This document shows, piece after piece, positions 1 to 8,838 of a stretch of 64,000 nucleotides of DNA. A program made the position numbers and the translations under genes. Position 1 is the first letter of the stretch. Each line of letters begins with the position of its first letter. The DNA is from an uncultured Peptococcaceae bacterium (GTDB taxonomy: Bacteria; Bacillota; Peptococcia; Peptococcales; Peptococcaceae), in contig URZX01000001.1 in NCBI GenBank assembly GCA_900552455.1, positions 162,918 through 226,917 of the forward strand, given 5' to 3'. The notes under the pieces were generated by a model. That model saw nothing but the letters and a program-made list of their open reading frames with translations. It searched no databases and was not told where the DNA came from.

Positions 1-680
1 GACTGCTTTTATTAGAAGACGATCAGAGTTTGATCGATGGTCTGGTGTATGCGCTGACGAAGGAAGGCTTTGCCCTCGACGTGGCGATGACGGTGCGAGA
101 AGCCCGTGCGCAGTTGGCGGTGCAGGCGTATGATCTGCTGCTTCTGGATCAAACGCTGCCAGACGGCAGCGGACTGGCGCTGTGCGAAGAAGTGCGCGCT
201 GGAGGCAACGCTGTGCCGATCATTTTTCTCACAGCGATGGACGAGGAGATCCAGGTGATCCGCGCGTTGGACGCTGGCGGCGACGATTATATCACGAAGC
301 CGTTCAAGCTCGGCGAACTGTGCTCGCGCATTCGTGCGCAGCTCAGACGCAGTGGCATGCTGCGCCAGCAGGAGCAGGAACCAGGCGCGGAAGGAACGGT
401 GCGCATCGAAGGTGGACGCGCTTATCGCGAGGAGGAGCCGCTGGAGCTGACAGCGACGGAGCTGCGTCTGCTCGCTTGTTTTCTGCGTAACAGGGGACAG
501 GTGCTGACGCGGGAGCAACTGCTCGCTGCGCTTTGGGACGAGGACGCGAATTTTGTCGACGACAACACGCTGTCGGTCTACATCCGCCGGCTACGCGAAA
601 AGGTGGAACGCGATCCTTCGTCGCCGCAGCATTTGCGCACGGTGCGCGGCCTCGGCTATGAGTGGAGGGAGGACGTATGA
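1..680 (+). CDS. OmpR-family response regulator (5' truncated by window edge)
   Basis: This is the cytoplasmic DNA-binding partner of the histidine kinase encoded next to it. The reading frame is open from base 3 and begins in mid-protein with LLLLEDD, the receiver acidic pocket, so the true start lies a few codons upstream of the window. The receiver domain has the phospho-acceptor Asp in LLLLDQTLPDGSG, the switch Thr in FLTA and the Lys in TKPFK. After a linker, a winged-helix effector domain ends in VRGLGYEW. The stop overlaps the kinase start by ATGA. Two ATTGTAAGCTT repeats upstream of the ABC genes at 2.1 kb are plausible binding sites. The class is typical of VanR or BceR regulators that respond to cell-envelope antibiotics; the ligand is unknown. 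Confidence 0.93.
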   Translation, partial: LLLLEDDQSLIDGLVYALTKEGFALDVAMTVREARAQLAVQAYDLLLLDQTLPDGSGLALCEEVRAGGNAVPIIFLTAMDEEIQVIRALDAGGDDYITKPFKLGELCSRIRAQLRRSGMLRQQEQEPGAEGTVRIEGGRAYREEEPLELTATELRLLACFLRNRGQVLTREQLLAALWDEDANFVDDNTLSVYIRRLREKVERDPSSPQHLRTVRGLGYEWREDV

Positions 681-1903
681 CGATATTCTGTGATCGGGCC
701 AATCGGTGGTATCTTGGCTTTCTCTGTGGCTTGCTGCTGCTGGCGGTGGGCTTGGGCGTGATCTTTTCCTGGCAGCTTGGGCAGGCTGCACAGGAAGTGC
801 TTGTGGCGCGTGAAGAAACGGTGGCCGCGGTGCTTTTGGCAGAAGGTGTGCCTGAAACGACGGTGGCGAAGGCTTTTGCCGAAGAGAGCGGGCATTCTGC
901 AGCGGCTGCTACGCTTTTGGAAAAGATCGGTCATGACAGAGCGACTTCGCCGTTGCTTTTTCCGGCGCTGCGCGATCAGATGGAGCGCGCCTGCGGTGTG
1001 GTGCTCATCGGTACGCTGTGTATCGGTGCGCTTGCGATCGTTGCTGCTTTTGTTTTTTTGCGGCGGCAGGAGCGGCGATATCTGACAGCGGCAGAGAAGG
1101 TCGCTGCCTATGCAGCGGGAGATTTTTCTGTGCGGCTGCCGCAAAATGAAAACGGCGCGCTGGCGCAGCTTTTTGCGGCAGTCGAGGAATTGGCGCGCTC
1201 GCTCGCGGCGAAGAGCGAAAATGAGCAGCGCGTGAAGGATTTTCTCAAGAGCATGATCTCGGATATTTCTCATCAGGTGAAAACGCCGTTGGCGGCGCTG
1301 CGCATGTACAACGAGATCACCATCGCTGAGCCGGAGAATGTCGCCACTGTGCGCGACTTTGCCGCGAAATCGGAGCGCGCGCTGGATAAACTCGAGCAGC
1401 TGATCCAGTCGCTGTTGCGCCTGACGCGGCTGGACGCCGGCAGCGTCGTTTTCGCGCGCGAGCCTGTCGCATTATCTGCGCTTGTGGCGCGTGCGCTGGA
1501 GCCGTTTTCGGCGCGTGCAGAGCGTGAGCATAAGACGATGACGGTGACTGGCGACGATGAAACAGTGCTCCTATGTGACGCCGCCTGGACAGAAGAGGCC
1601 GTCGGCAATCTTGTGAAAAATGCGCTGGATCACACGCAATCTGGCGGTCACATTTGCATCAGCTGGGAGAAGGGGCCGGCACTCTTGCGGCTCAGCGTCA
1701 GCGACGACGGCGCTGGCATTTCGGCGGAGGATATCCACCATATTTTTAAGCGCTTTTATCGCAGCACGACGTGCAGCGGCAGCGGCGTCGGGCTCGGTCT
1801 GCCGATCGCCAAAGCCATCGTCGAAGGCCAGGGCGGCACGCTTTCTGTTGTGAGCGCGCCAGGTGAAGGCGCGACGTTCACGATGGCGTTTCCGTGCGGG
1901 TGA
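677..1903 (+). CDS. Sensor histidine kinase, two membrane segments
   Basis: This is a membrane kinase that would phosphorylate the preceding response regulator. I chose ATG 677 (408 aa) because it follows GGAGGGAGGA and forms an ATGA overlap with the regulator stop; a GTG at 662 is in frame but has no spacing. The first membrane helix is at residues 12-32, a short extracytoplasmic part of about 75 residues follows, and the second helix is near 106-128. The HisKA box is SDISHQVKTP with the phospho-His near residue 199. The ATPase domain shows NALDHT (N box), DDGAGI (G1) and GVGLGLPIAKAIV (G2). Linkage to an ABC exporter suggests sensing of an antimicrobial peptide or envelope stress. Confidence 0.92.
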   Translation: MTIFCDRANRWYLGFLCGLLLLAVGLGVIFSWQLGQAAQEVLVAREETVAAVLLAEGVPETTVAKAFAEESGHSAAAATLLEKIGHDRATSPLLFPALRDQMERACGVVLIGTLCIGALAIVAAFVFLRRQERRYLTAAEKVAAYAAGDFSVRLPQNENGALAQLFAAVEELARSLAAKSENEQRVKDFLKSMISDISHQVKTPLAALRMYNEITIAEPENVATVRDFAAKSERALDKLEQLIQSLLRLTRLDAGSVVFAREPVALSALVARALEPFSARAEREHKTMTVTGDDETVLLCDAAWTEEAVGNLVKNALDHTQSGGHICISWEKGPALLRLSVSDDGAGISAEDIHHIFKRFYRSTTCSGSGVGLGLPIAKAIVEGQGGTLSVVSAPGEGATFTMAFPCG

Positions 1904-1908
1904 TGGGC

Positions 1909-1937
1909 TTGAAATTTTGGGGCGGAGATGGTATAGT
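1909..1937 (+). promoter_or_regulatory. Sigma-A-type promoter
   Basis: TTGAAA at 1909-1914 and TATAGT at 1932-1937 are separated by 17 bp. It lies just after the kinase stop and fires into a region with no good ORF that ends at the hairpin at 1996-2033, so a transcript of about 90 nt is expected. Confidence 0.5.
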
Positions 1938-1943
1938 AGAGAA

Positions 1944-2033
1944 GAACAAGAGAGAATGAAAAATTGTGATCATGCATCATGTTCACGCAACAAAGAATCC
2001 CCTAGTCCGGCCAAGGAAGCTAGGGGATTTTTT
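1944..2033 (+). ncRNA. Putative small RNA between kinase and ABC genes
   Basis: The interval between a strong promoter (1909-1937) and a strong intrinsic terminator (1996-2033) has no convincing ORF. The opposite strand carries an open frame ending in YKKLRNWLNNDKDK with its stop at 2051-2053 but no start codon. A small RNA converging on a toxin remnant is one reading; a simple terminator read-out is another. Confidence 0.3.
1996..2033. terminator. Intrinsic terminator
   Basis: AATCCCCTAG (1996-2005) pairs with CTAGGGGATT (2020-2029) and is followed by a T-run. On the minus strand the A-rich flank makes it weakly bidirectional. Confidence 0.85.
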
Positions 2034-2136
2034 CATGTTGCGATGCCTACTTATTTGTCCTTGTCATTATTGAGCCAGTTTCGTAACTTCTTATAGCATG
2101 ACTGGGTATTCTGTTCTACGATATTGGTTCGCCAAC

Positions 2137-2190
2137 CTTACAAAATTGTAAGCTTCAGATTCACTGGATTGTAAGCTTGGCCTGCTATCC
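2137..2190 (+). promoter_or_regulatory. Operator/promoter of ABC operon
   Basis: CTTACAA-AA-TTGTAAG (2137-2152) is a 7-2-7 inverted repeat. ATTGTAAGCTT occurs at 2145-2155 and again at 2168-2178, 23 bp apart, as expected for an OmpR-type dimer site. A TGCTATCCT element (extended -10 like) follows at about 2183-2190 and there is no good -35, which suits an activator-dependent promoter. Confidence 0.5.
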
Positions 2191-2215
2191 TTTGAGGAAA
2201 GGAGGCAAGATCAAC

Positions 2216-2911
2216 ATGGAAATTTTGAACGTACAACATCTGTCGAAAACCTACGGCAGCGGTGAGACGAAGGTGGAAGCGCTGCGCGATGTCTCGTTTT
2301 CTCTCGAGAAGGGAGAATTCGCCGCCGTCATTGGCGAGAGCGGTAGCGGCAAATCGACGCTGCTCAACTGCATCGGTGGGCTTGATATGCCGAGCAGCGG
2401 CAAGGTGCTCATCGACGGGCAGGATCTGTTCGCGATGGGTGAGGAAGCGCGGACGATCTTTCGCCGGCGCAGCATCGGCTTTGTGTTCCAGTCTTACCAG
2501 CTGGTGCCAGAGCTGGACGTGGAGCAGAACATCATTTTTCCGCTGTTGCTCGATTATCGCAGGCCGAAGCAAGCGGAGGTTGATGAGATCCTCGAGGTGC
2601 TCGGGCTTGCGGCGCGGCGTCATCATCTGCCGAGCCAGCTTTCCGGCGGCCAGCAGCAGCGCGTCGCCATCGGTCGCGCGCTGATTACGCGGCCCAAGCT
2701 CATTCTCGCCGATGAGCCAACGGGAAATCTCGACAGCGCCAACAGCCGGGATGTCATCGATCTGCTCACGCAGGCGTCGCGCCGCTATCAGCAGACGATC
2801 CTCATGATCACCCACAACACGGCGCTCACATCGGCGGTGGATCGGGTGCTGCGCGTGAAAGATGGCGTCGTCACAGATCTGGGGAGGAAGCGCAATGAAA
2901 AATTATCTTGA
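2216..2911 (+). CDS. ABC transporter ATPase (LolD/MacB type)
   Basis: This is the cytoplasmic ATPase that powers the adjacent FtsX-type permease. ATG 2216 (231 aa) is preceded by AAAGGAGGC at proper spacing; an upstream TTG at 2177 would contain the ribosome site within the ORF and is rejected. Walker A is GESGSGKST, the Q-loop is FQSYQLVP, the signature is [15 protein letters not shown], Walker B is [13 protein letters not shown] and the switch His is in MITHN. These are the hallmarks of the MacB/LolD/BceA class. Its 3' end overlaps the permease start by 17 bp. It probably exports or removes envelope-active peptides; the substrate is not visible from sequence. Confidence 0.93.
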   Translation: MEILNVQHLSKTYGSGETKVEALRDVSFSLEKGEFAAVIGESGSGKSTLLNCIGGLDMPSSGKVLIDGQDLFAMGEEARTIFRRRSIGFVFQSYQLVPELDVEQNIIFPLLLDYRRPKQAEVDEILEVLGLAARRHHLPSQLSGGQQQRVAIGRALITRPKLILADEPTGNLDSANSRDVIDLLTQASRRYQQTILMITHNTALTSAVDRVLRVKDGVVTDLGRKRNEKLS

Positions 2912-5288
2912 GCTTGTTTCCCTTTCCGCAAAGGTGCGTCGACGCCAGAACCGCATGTCTGTCGTCTGCATTGTGCTCGCAGTGTTTCTCGTGACGACGA
3001 TCTTCGGCATGGCGGATATGTACATTCGCGCGCAGATCACGCAGGTCCAGCAGGACAACGGCATTTTTCACGTCGGTGTGCTGGATGTGAGCGACGACGA
3101 AGCGGCGCTCATCGCTGCGCGTCCGGATGTTTCCGCAGTGTCGCGCTACGGCGTCATTCCTTACGAGGAGGACGCGCCGTACACGCTTTTCGGCAAGTCG
3201 ATCCTCGTCGCTGGCTGTGACGAAGCGATGATGACAGAGATCATCCCTGATGCCATCGACGACGGAATTTTTCCGGAAAGCGCAGACGACGTCATGCTGA
3301 CGCAGAACGCGCGGGATGTCTACGGTGTGAAAATTGGCGATGCGGTGACGATCACTGCGCCGGATGGCAGCAGGATCTCGCGCACCGTCAGCGGCTTCTG
3401 CAAGGACAGCGCGCAGACGATGTCTGCCGATGGGCTTGGCGCCTTTTTCTCGACGGAGGGATTCCGCCAGGTGTACGCCGAAGCAAAGGGGATGGACGCG
3501 CAGTCGCTTGCGAACGTCAACCTCGACGATGTGAACAGCGGGCTCTATGTGCAGTTTGCGCATCCGTTTTTCGCGCGGCAGGCGATCAGCGATCTCAAAG
3601 CGGACATGGATCTTTCCGACGATCAGATCGTGGAAAACGTGAAGCTCCTCGGCCTCTACGGACAGAGCGCGAGCTCGACGATGATGCAGATCTATCTCAC
3701 AGCGATCGTGCTCGGCGTGCTGGTGCTCATTGCTGGCGTGCTCATGATCGCTTCGAGCCTGAACACGAGCGTCGCTCAGCGCACAGAATTTTACGGCATG
3801 CTGCGCTGTCTCGGCGCGACGCCGAAGCAGGTGATGTGGCTCGTGCGCCGGGAAGCGCTGCGCTGGTGTCGTTTCGCGATTCCCTGCGGGGTGATCGTGG
3901 GCGTGGTGCTGATCTGGATCCTCTGCGCCGTGCTGCGCCATCTCGCGCCGGAGTATTTTGCGGAAATGCCGGCGCTCGGCGTGAGTGTGCCGGCGATCGT
4001 CGCCGGTGTCGTGCTCGGACTTGCGACGGTGCTCGTCGCTACGCGCGCACCAGCGAAACGCGCTGCGAAGGTGTCGCCGCTCGTCGCTGTCAGCGGTAAC
4101 GCCACCGATCAGCTGCCAGTGCGCTCCGCTGCGTCTACGCGGCATCTGCGCGTGGAGACCGCCCTCGGCATCCATCACGCGCGAGCCAGCCGCAAAAATC
4201 TCCTGCTCATGACCGGCTCGTTTGCCTTCAGCATCATCCTCTTTCTGGGATTTTCCGTCGCTGTTGACATGATGCAGAGCGCGCTGCGTCCGCTCGCGCC
4301 ATGGACGCCGGATGTTTCCATCACGAGCAGCGACAATTCCTGCGCGATCGATCCCGCACTTCTCAACACGTTTGCGGGCGATGGCATCGTCGAAGCGGCT
4401 TACGGGCGTATGCTCGCCTGCGATCTTCCGGCGACAGGCGACAATGCGAGCGGCACCGTCGATCTGGCAAGCTACGACGCGCGTCAGTTCGCCTGGGCAG
4501 AGGATTATCTATTGGAGGGCGATCTTTCCGCTGCGGAAAATGAGCCAAACGCCGTGCTCGCTGTTTATCGCGAAAACAGCGGCCAGGCTCCGCTGGCCGT
4601 CGGCGACGAGCTTTCGCTCACAGTGAACGGCCAGCAGCAGAAGGTGACCGTTGTCGGGCTTGTCAGCCAGTCGCCGTTCGTCTCAGGCAGCGATCTCGGG
4701 ACGCTCATCTGCTCGGAGGACACCTTCCGCGCCCTCACCGGCGAGACCGCCTACAGCGTCATCGATCTCCAACTTGCGCCAGGCGCCAGCGACGCAGATG
4801 TGAACGCCATCCGCGCGCAGGCAGGAACAGCGGTGACTTTCGTCGACGATCGACTTTCGAACGCCAGCGCCCGCGGCACGTATTATTGCTTTGCGCTTTT
4901 CGTCTACGGATTTCTTGCCGTGATCGCTCTTATTGCCGTGTTTAATGTGATCAACAGCATCGCCATGAGCGTCTGCGCGCGTACGCGTCAGTACGGCGTG
5001 TTCCGCGCCCTCGGGCTTTCGGATCAGCAGCTTGCGCGCATGGTCACGAGCGAAGCTGCGACTTACACCGTTCTCGGCGGCATCCTCGGCACAGCGCTCG
5101 GGCTTGGCTGCCATTATCTGCTCTACACCAGCCTGCTCACAGAGATCTGGGGCGTCAGCTGGACACTGCCGCTGCAGGAGCTTGCAACCATCCTCGCAGT
5201 CATGCTCGCTGCCGTCGTCTTCGCTGTTCGCGGGCCCGTGCGCCGACTGAAAGCACAAGCCATCGTCGAGACCATCGCTGCTGAATGA
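2895..5288 (+). CDS. FtsX/MacB-type ABC permease, duplicated
   Basis: This is a 797-aa integral membrane permease. ATG 2895 follows GGGGAGGAAG; the GTG at 2862 lies deep in the ATPase gene. Membrane segments are seen near residues 22-40 ([18 protein letters not shown]), three around 265-385, one near 435 ([16 protein letters not shown]) and three near the C-terminus. Two large extracytoplasmic domains (about residues 45-260 and 460-660) sit between them, so the protein is two FtsX half-repeats each preceded by a MacB-like periplasmic domain. This is the two-ectodomain type, unlike the BceB-like permease at 61.5 kb. It is the last gene of the operon and is followed by a terminator. Confidence 0.9.
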   Translation: MKNYLELVSLSAKVRRRQNRMSVVCIVLAVFLVTTIFGMADMYIRAQITQVQQDNGIFHVGVLDVSDDEAALIAARPDVSAVSRYGVIPYEEDAPYTLFGKSILVAGCDEAMMTEIIPDAIDDGIFPESADDVMLTQNARDVYGVKIGDAVTITAPDGSRISRTVSGFCKDSAQTMSADGLGAFFSTEGFRQVYAEAKGMDAQSLANVNLDDVNSGLYVQFAHPFFARQAISDLKADMDLSDDQIVENVKLLGLYGQSASSTMMQIYLTAIVLGVLVLIAGVLMIASSLNTSVAQRTEFYGMLRCLGATPKQVMWLVRREALRWCRFAIPCGVIVGVVLIWILCAVLRHLAPEYFAEMPALGVSVPAIVAGVVLGLATVLVATRAPAKRAAKVSPLVAVSGNATDQLPVRSAASTRHLRVETALGIHHARASRKNLLLMTGSFAFSIILFLGFSVAVDMMQSALRPLAPWTPDVSITSSDNSCAIDPALLNTFAGDGIVEAAYGRMLACDLPATGDNASGTVDLASYDARQFAWAEDYLLEGDLSAAENEPNAVLAVYRENSGQAPLAVGDELSLTVNGQQQKVTVVGLVSQSPFVSGSDLGTLICSEDTFRALTGETAYSVIDLQLAPGASDADVNAIRAQAGTAVTFVDDRLSNASARGTYYCFALFVYGFLAVIALIAVFNVINSIAMSVCARTRQYGVFRALGLSDQQLARMVTSEAATYTVLGGILGTALGLGCHYLLYTSLLTEIWGVSWTLPLQELATILAVMLAAVVFAVRGPVRRLKAQAIVETIAAE

Positions 5289-5297
5289 ATACGACAG

Positions 5298-5329
5298 AAA
5301 ATCGAGTTCGTCGTGGGCTCGATTTTTTC
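5298..5329 (+). terminator. Intrinsic terminator
   Basis: AAATCGAG pairs with CTCGATTT and is followed by a T-run directly after the permease stop. Confidence 0.8.
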
Positions 5330-5364
5330 TTTGCGATTTTTGTGAGATTTCGCGGAGGGTTTTC

Positions 5365-5373
5365 TGGTATACT
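5365..5373 (+). promoter_or_regulatory. Extended -10 promoter of udp-cdd
   Basis: TGGTATACT gives a TG-n extended -10 with TATACT at 5368-5373, about 28 bp before the start codon. No convincing -35 is present. Confidence 0.45.
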
Positions 5374-5400
5374 GGTGACCATACGAAAGGACGTGATCTC

Positions 5401-6180
5401 ATGATCAATTATTCGGAAGATCAGGAAAAACTTTATCATCTGCAGGTGGGGCGCGGGGACGTTGGGCGCTATGTGCTCCTGCCGGGCGATCCCAAGCGCT
5501 GTGCGCAGATCGCGGCGTATTTTGACGATCCACAGCTCGTCGCCGACAGCCGCGAGTTTGTGACCTACACGGGCACGCTCGATGGCGAAAAAGTCAGTGT
5601 CACCTCGACAGGCATCGGCGGACCGTCGTCGGCGATCGCGCTGGAGGAGCTCGTGATGGCTGGCGCCGACACCTTTGTGCGCGTGGGCACCTGCGGCGGC
5701 ATGCAGCTGGATGTGAAAAGTGGCGACATTGTCATCGCAACCGGCGCCATCCGCATGGAGGGCACGAGCCGCGAATATGCGCCGATCGAATTTCCGGCTG
5801 TCGCCGATCTTGACGTGACGAATGCGCTCGTGCAGGCGGCGAACGCACTGGATCTGCCGCATCATGTGGGTGTGGTGCAGTGCAAGGATTCTTTCTACGG
5901 CCAGCATTCGCCGGAGACGAAGCCGGTCGCCGCTGACTTGCTCTATAAATGGGAGGCCTGGAAAAAACTCGGCTGCCTGGCGTCGGAAATGGAATCGGCG
6001 GCGCTTTTTGTCATCGCCAGCCATCTGCGCGTGCGTTGTGGCTCCTGCTTCCTTGTCATGGCGAACCAAGAGCGCGCAGCGGCGGGGCTGGAAAATCCCG
6101 TTGTCCACGACACAGATGCAGCGATCCGCACTGGCATCGAAGCGCTGCGCCTGTTGATCGCGCAGGACAGGGAGGCGTGA
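5401..6180 (+). CDS. udp: Uridine phosphorylase
   Basis: This cytoplasmic enzyme of pyrimidine salvage splits uridine with phosphate into uracil and ribose-1-phosphate. The 259-aa length is normal. PNP/UDP family landmarks are VLLPGDPKR (phosphate site), [25 protein letters not shown] and SEMESAALF, the nucleoside/ribose site near residue 200. The [11 protein letters not shown] stretch is typical of uridine rather than purine phosphorylases. ATG 5401 follows GAAAGGACG. The stop is 2 bp before the cytidine deaminase ATG, so the two form a nucleoside-salvage operon: cytidine is deaminated to uridine, then cleaved here. Confidence 0.92.
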   Translation: MINYSEDQEKLYHLQVGRGDVGRYVLLPGDPKRCAQIAAYFDDPQLVADSREFVTYTGTLDGEKVSVTSTGIGGPSSAIALEELVMAGADTFVRVGTCGGMQLDVKSGDIVIATGAIRMEGTSREYAPIEFPAVADLDVTNALVQAANALDLPHHVGVVQCKDSFYGQHSPETKPVAADLLYKWEAWKKLGCLASEMESAALFVIASHLRVRCGSCFLVMANQERAAAGLENPVVHDTDAAIRTGIEALRLLIAQDREA

Positions 6181-6182
6181 GC

Positions 6183-6611
6183 ATGGACGAGCAGATGATC
6201 CGCACGCTGATCCACGAAGCGACGAGCGCGCGCCGCCAGGCCTACGCGCCGTACTCCCATTTCTGCGTCGGTGCGGCGCTCCTCACAGCGGCAGGAAAGA
6301 TCTACAACGGCTGCAACATCGAAAACGCAGCTTACACGCCGACGAACTGCGCCGAGCGTACGGCATTTTTCAAAGCGGTCAGCGAGGGTGAGCGGGATTT
6401 TGCCGCGATCGCCATCGTCGGCGGAAAAACAGGCGAAGCGCTCGCGCCGACTGCGCCTTGCGGCGTCTGCCGCCAGGTGATGCGCGAATTCTGTGCGCCG
6501 GAGAAATTTCGCATCATTCTTGCGACGAGCGAGGAGGATTATCAGATCCACACGCTGGCGGAATTTTTTCCGCGGGGCTTCGGCCCGGACAATCTCCTTT
6601 CAGCTACCTGA
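6183..6611 (+). CDS. cdd: Cytidine deaminase
   Basis: This zinc enzyme hydrolyses cytidine or deoxycytidine to uridine and feeds the adjacent uridine phosphorylase. The 142-aa size matches the homotetrameric Firmicutes type. Zinc ligands and the catalytic Glu are in NCAERTA (Cys plus Glu) and PCGVCRQ (two Cys). ATG 6183 follows GGGAGGCG and lies 2 bp after the udp stop. The NGCNIENAAY substrate-binding stretch is intact. Confidence 0.95.
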   Translation: MDEQMIRTLIHEATSARRQAYAPYSHFCVGAALLTAAGKIYNGCNIENAAYTPTNCAERTAFFKAVSEGERDFAAIAIVGGKTGEALAPTAPCGVCRQVMREFCAPEKFRIILATSEEDYQIHTLAEFFPRGFGPDNLLSAT

Positions 6612-6669
6612 GGAAACAGTCACTATCCGACTGGATGAAAGTGCTTACCCATGGTAAAATCTCTGCGAT

Positions 6670-6702
6670 GCGGTCGAATGGCATTCTTGCCTGCGACCGC
6701 CG
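6670..6702 (+). promoter_or_regulatory. Leader hairpin before MFS gene
   Basis: GCGGTCG (about 6670) pairs with CGACCGC (about 6702) around an inner GC/GC pair, with no T-run. It lies in the 140-bp gap before the MFS start and might act as a leader structure; the function is unknown. Confidence 0.3.
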
Positions 6703-6751
6703 TAATTATTTGGATTCATTTTTTATTTTGCGAAAGGATGATTTGCGTTCA

Positions 6752-7969
6752 ATGAACACTGCGGAAAACATCAAAAAACAAAAATTCCTTGGCAAAAAAG
6801 GGATGGTGCTGTTTATCACGCTGATGAACATGTTCATTCCGCTGTCGACGGACCTCTATCTGCCGGCGCTGCCGACGATGAGCACCCACTTTGACGCGTC
6901 GGCGTCGCTGGTCAATCTGACGCTTGTCAGCTTTTTCTTCTTTTTCGCAGTTGGCACGATCCTGCTCGGGCCGCTCTGCGACAAATACGGCCGCCGCAAG
7001 GTGCTGCTCATTTCCAGCGCTATGTACACGCTTGCCAGCGCCAGCTGTGCGCTTTCGCCGAATGTCTATGTCATGATCGCTGCGCGCGTTTTCCAGGGCA
7101 TCAGTGCTGGCGGGATCATTTCGGCTTCCACGGTGCTTGTCAAGGATTGCTTCGCTGGTCGTCAGCGTGAGACGATCCTCGCTGTTGTGCAGTCGGCGTC
7201 TGGTCTGGCGCCAATGCTTGCGCCGGTGCTGGGCGCGCTGCTTTTGCAGATCACGGACTGGCGCGGCGCTTTTGAAGTGCTGACGCTTGCTGGGTTGATC
7301 GTGTTTGTGCTGTCGTTCCTTTATCAGGAAACGCTGCCGGAGGAAGAGCGCCTCACTGAATCTGCGTTCGCGTCGCTGGGTAAGCTGGTTACTGTCGGCA
7401 AGAACATGGGCTTTTTTGTGCCATGTATTATTTTCTCGCTGTACAATTTTGCCTTCATGGGCTACATTTCTGTGTCGTCGTATATCTATGTCGATTTCTT
7501 CGGCCTCAGCGAGCAGATGTATAGCTATTTCTTCGCGGTGAACGCGCTTGTTTCGCTGCTTGGGCCGGTGATCTATGTGCGCTTCCTGACGAAGATGAGC
7601 AAGCAGAAGCTCATCTACACCTGCTTTTTCGGCTACATCGTCGCTGGTGCGATCCTGCTCTGCTTCGGTCAGATCATGCCGCTCTTGTTCTGGATCGGAT
7701 TTGCGCCGTTCACGTTCTTTGGTTCGCTGATCCGTCCGTTCAGCTCCAACCTGCTCCTGGAACAGCAGAAGGGCGACACGGGCTCGGCGTCTTCGCTGTT
7801 GAACGGGATCTTCACTGTCATCGGCAGCGTTGGGATGATGGCGGTTTCTGCTGCGTCCAACGGCGTGTTCGCGCTTGGCGTGGTGGTGCTCGCCAGCGGC
7901 GTTATCAGCGTGCTCGGCTGGACGCTGCTCATGCGCTCAAAGATCACCATCGTTGGCGTGAAGGAATGA
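6752..7969 (+). CDS. Bcr/CflA-type multidrug MFS exporter
   Basis: This is a 405-aa proton-driven efflux protein with about 12 hydrophobic segments. The start PLSTDLYLPALP is the conserved Bcr/CflA first-helix motif, and the loop 2-3 MFS motif is visible as GPLCDKYGRRKVLL. ATG 6752 is preceded by CGAAAGGATG; the ORF is open far upstream into cdd but without initiation signals. It is transcribed alone and ends at a strong terminator. The family exports chloramphenicol, bicyclomycin and similar compounds; the actual substrate cannot be inferred. Confidence 0.88.
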   Translation: MNTAENIKKQKFLGKKGMVLFITLMNMFIPLSTDLYLPALPTMSTHFDASASLVNLTLVSFFFFFAVGTILLGPLCDKYGRRKVLLISSAMYTLASASCALSPNVYVMIAARVFQGISAGGIISASTVLVKDCFAGRQRETILAVVQSASGLAPMLAPVLGALLLQITDWRGAFEVLTLAGLIVFVLSFLYQETLPEEERLTESAFASLGKLVTVGKNMGFFVPCIIFSLYNFAFMGYISVSSYIYVDFFGLSEQMYSYFFAVNALVSLLGPVIYVRFLTKMSKQKLIYTCFFGYIVAGAILLCFGQIMPLLFWIGFAPFTFFGSLIRPFSSNLLLEQQKGDTGSASSLLNGIFTVIGSVGMMAVSAASNGVFALGVVVLASGVISVLGWTLLMRSKITIVGVKE

Positions 7970-7977
7970 CCCGCTAC

Positions 7978-8007
7978 AATCCACGTGCGTTTGCGCGTGG
8001 ATTTTTT
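7978..8007 (+). terminator. Intrinsic terminator
   Basis: AATCCACG and CGTGGATT form the stem, with a T6 run, just after the MFS stop. Confidence 0.85.
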
Positions 8008-8067
8008 GTTGCACCGGGAGCCGCTTTTGTATTACACTACGTCTGTAACGAAAGCAGGTGACAAATT

Positions 8068-8667
8068 TTGCAAACACTTGATTATTATACGATAGACGGC
8101 GCGCTGGGCTGGAGCCAGGATTGGTTCCGGGACTGGTGGATGCATCTCGGCGGCTGCGCAGCGGTCACGGCCTGCGACTGCAACATTTTGCTGGCGCGGG
8201 ACCACGGCCTGGCGGCGCTCTATCCTCACGATCCGCAGCTGGTGACGCGTCAGGATTATGAGCGCTATGCGATGACGATGAAGTCCTATCTGCGGCCACG
8301 ACGCACGGGCATCGACCGGCTCTCGATCTATCTCGAGGGGATCACGCGCTTCTGGCACGACCGCGATATTTTTTCGCTGCGCGCTGAGGGGCTTCTTGGC
8401 GATGTGCGCTGGCAGGCTGCGTGGGATCTCGTGCGGCGACAGATCGATCAGAATCTGCCGGTGCCGTGTCTGCTCCTGCATCACAGGGACAAAGCCTTCG
8501 ACGATTTTCAGTGGCACTGGTTCAATCTCGCTGGCTACGACGAGCGCGGCGGGGCGCATCTTGTGCGCGCAGTGACCTATGCCCACGAATTCTGGCTCGA
8601 TCTGCCAGCGCTCTGGAACACCGGCCACGCGCAGAAGGGCGGGCTGATTTGTTTAGTGAGGAGTTAG
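8068..8667 (+). CDS. Conserved protein with papain-like (C39-type) look
   Basis: The 199-aa product starts with TTG 8068 after AAAGCAGGTG. I do not recognise a named family with certainty. The pattern is a glycine-rich helix start with Cys (HLGGCAAVTACDCN, residues 27-40), a central HDRD, and a C-terminal half with HWFNLAGYD (near 150) and GGLICL at the end. This resembles the Cys/His layout of papain-fold C39-like peptidase domains, so a cysteine peptidase or acyltransferase-like role is possible but inferred. It is monocistronic, sits between two terminators, and is followed by a short-repeat patch. Confidence 0.45.
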   Translation: MQTLDYYTIDGALGWSQDWFRDWWMHLGGCAAVTACDCNILLARDHGLAALYPHDPQLVTRQDYERYAMTMKSYLRPRRTGIDRLSIYLEGITRFWHDRDIFSLRAEGLLGDVRWQAAWDLVRRQIDQNLPVPCLLLHHRDKAFDDFQWHWFNLAGYDERGGAHLVRAVTYAHEFWLDLPALWNTGHAQKGGLICLVRS

Positions 8668-8722
8668 GAGTGAGCCGCTTCGCGGCCGAGCGCGCTGCGC
8701 TTGCTCGGAGTGAGGAGTTATT
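8652..8722. repeat. GAGGAGTTA-type short repeat patch
   Basis: GTGAGGAGTTA occurs at both ends of a 70-bp patch that also contains two GC-rich palindromes (GCCGCTTCGCGGC and a CGAGC/GCTCG pair). Such patches are seen as dispersed non-coding repeats in Bacillota. A related GTGGATAGTGGATAG patch occurs near 28.84 kb. Confidence 0.4.
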
Positions 8723-8794
8723 TTACAGGATGATCGACGCTCGTGGCTACGCATAAAAAAATGCAGTAGACTGCAAGATCTATGCTGAAATTAG

Positions 8795-8824
8795 AAAAGT
8801 TTGCAATGGACTGCAAACTTTTTT
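8795..8824 (+). terminator. Intrinsic terminator/leader hairpin before ABC exporter
   Basis: AAAAGTTTGCA and TGCAAACTTTTTT form a perfect stem, ending right before the ABC exporter ribosome site. It could terminate the upstream unit or act as a leader attenuator. Confidence 0.7.
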
Positions 8825-8838
8825 GGGAGGATGATATT

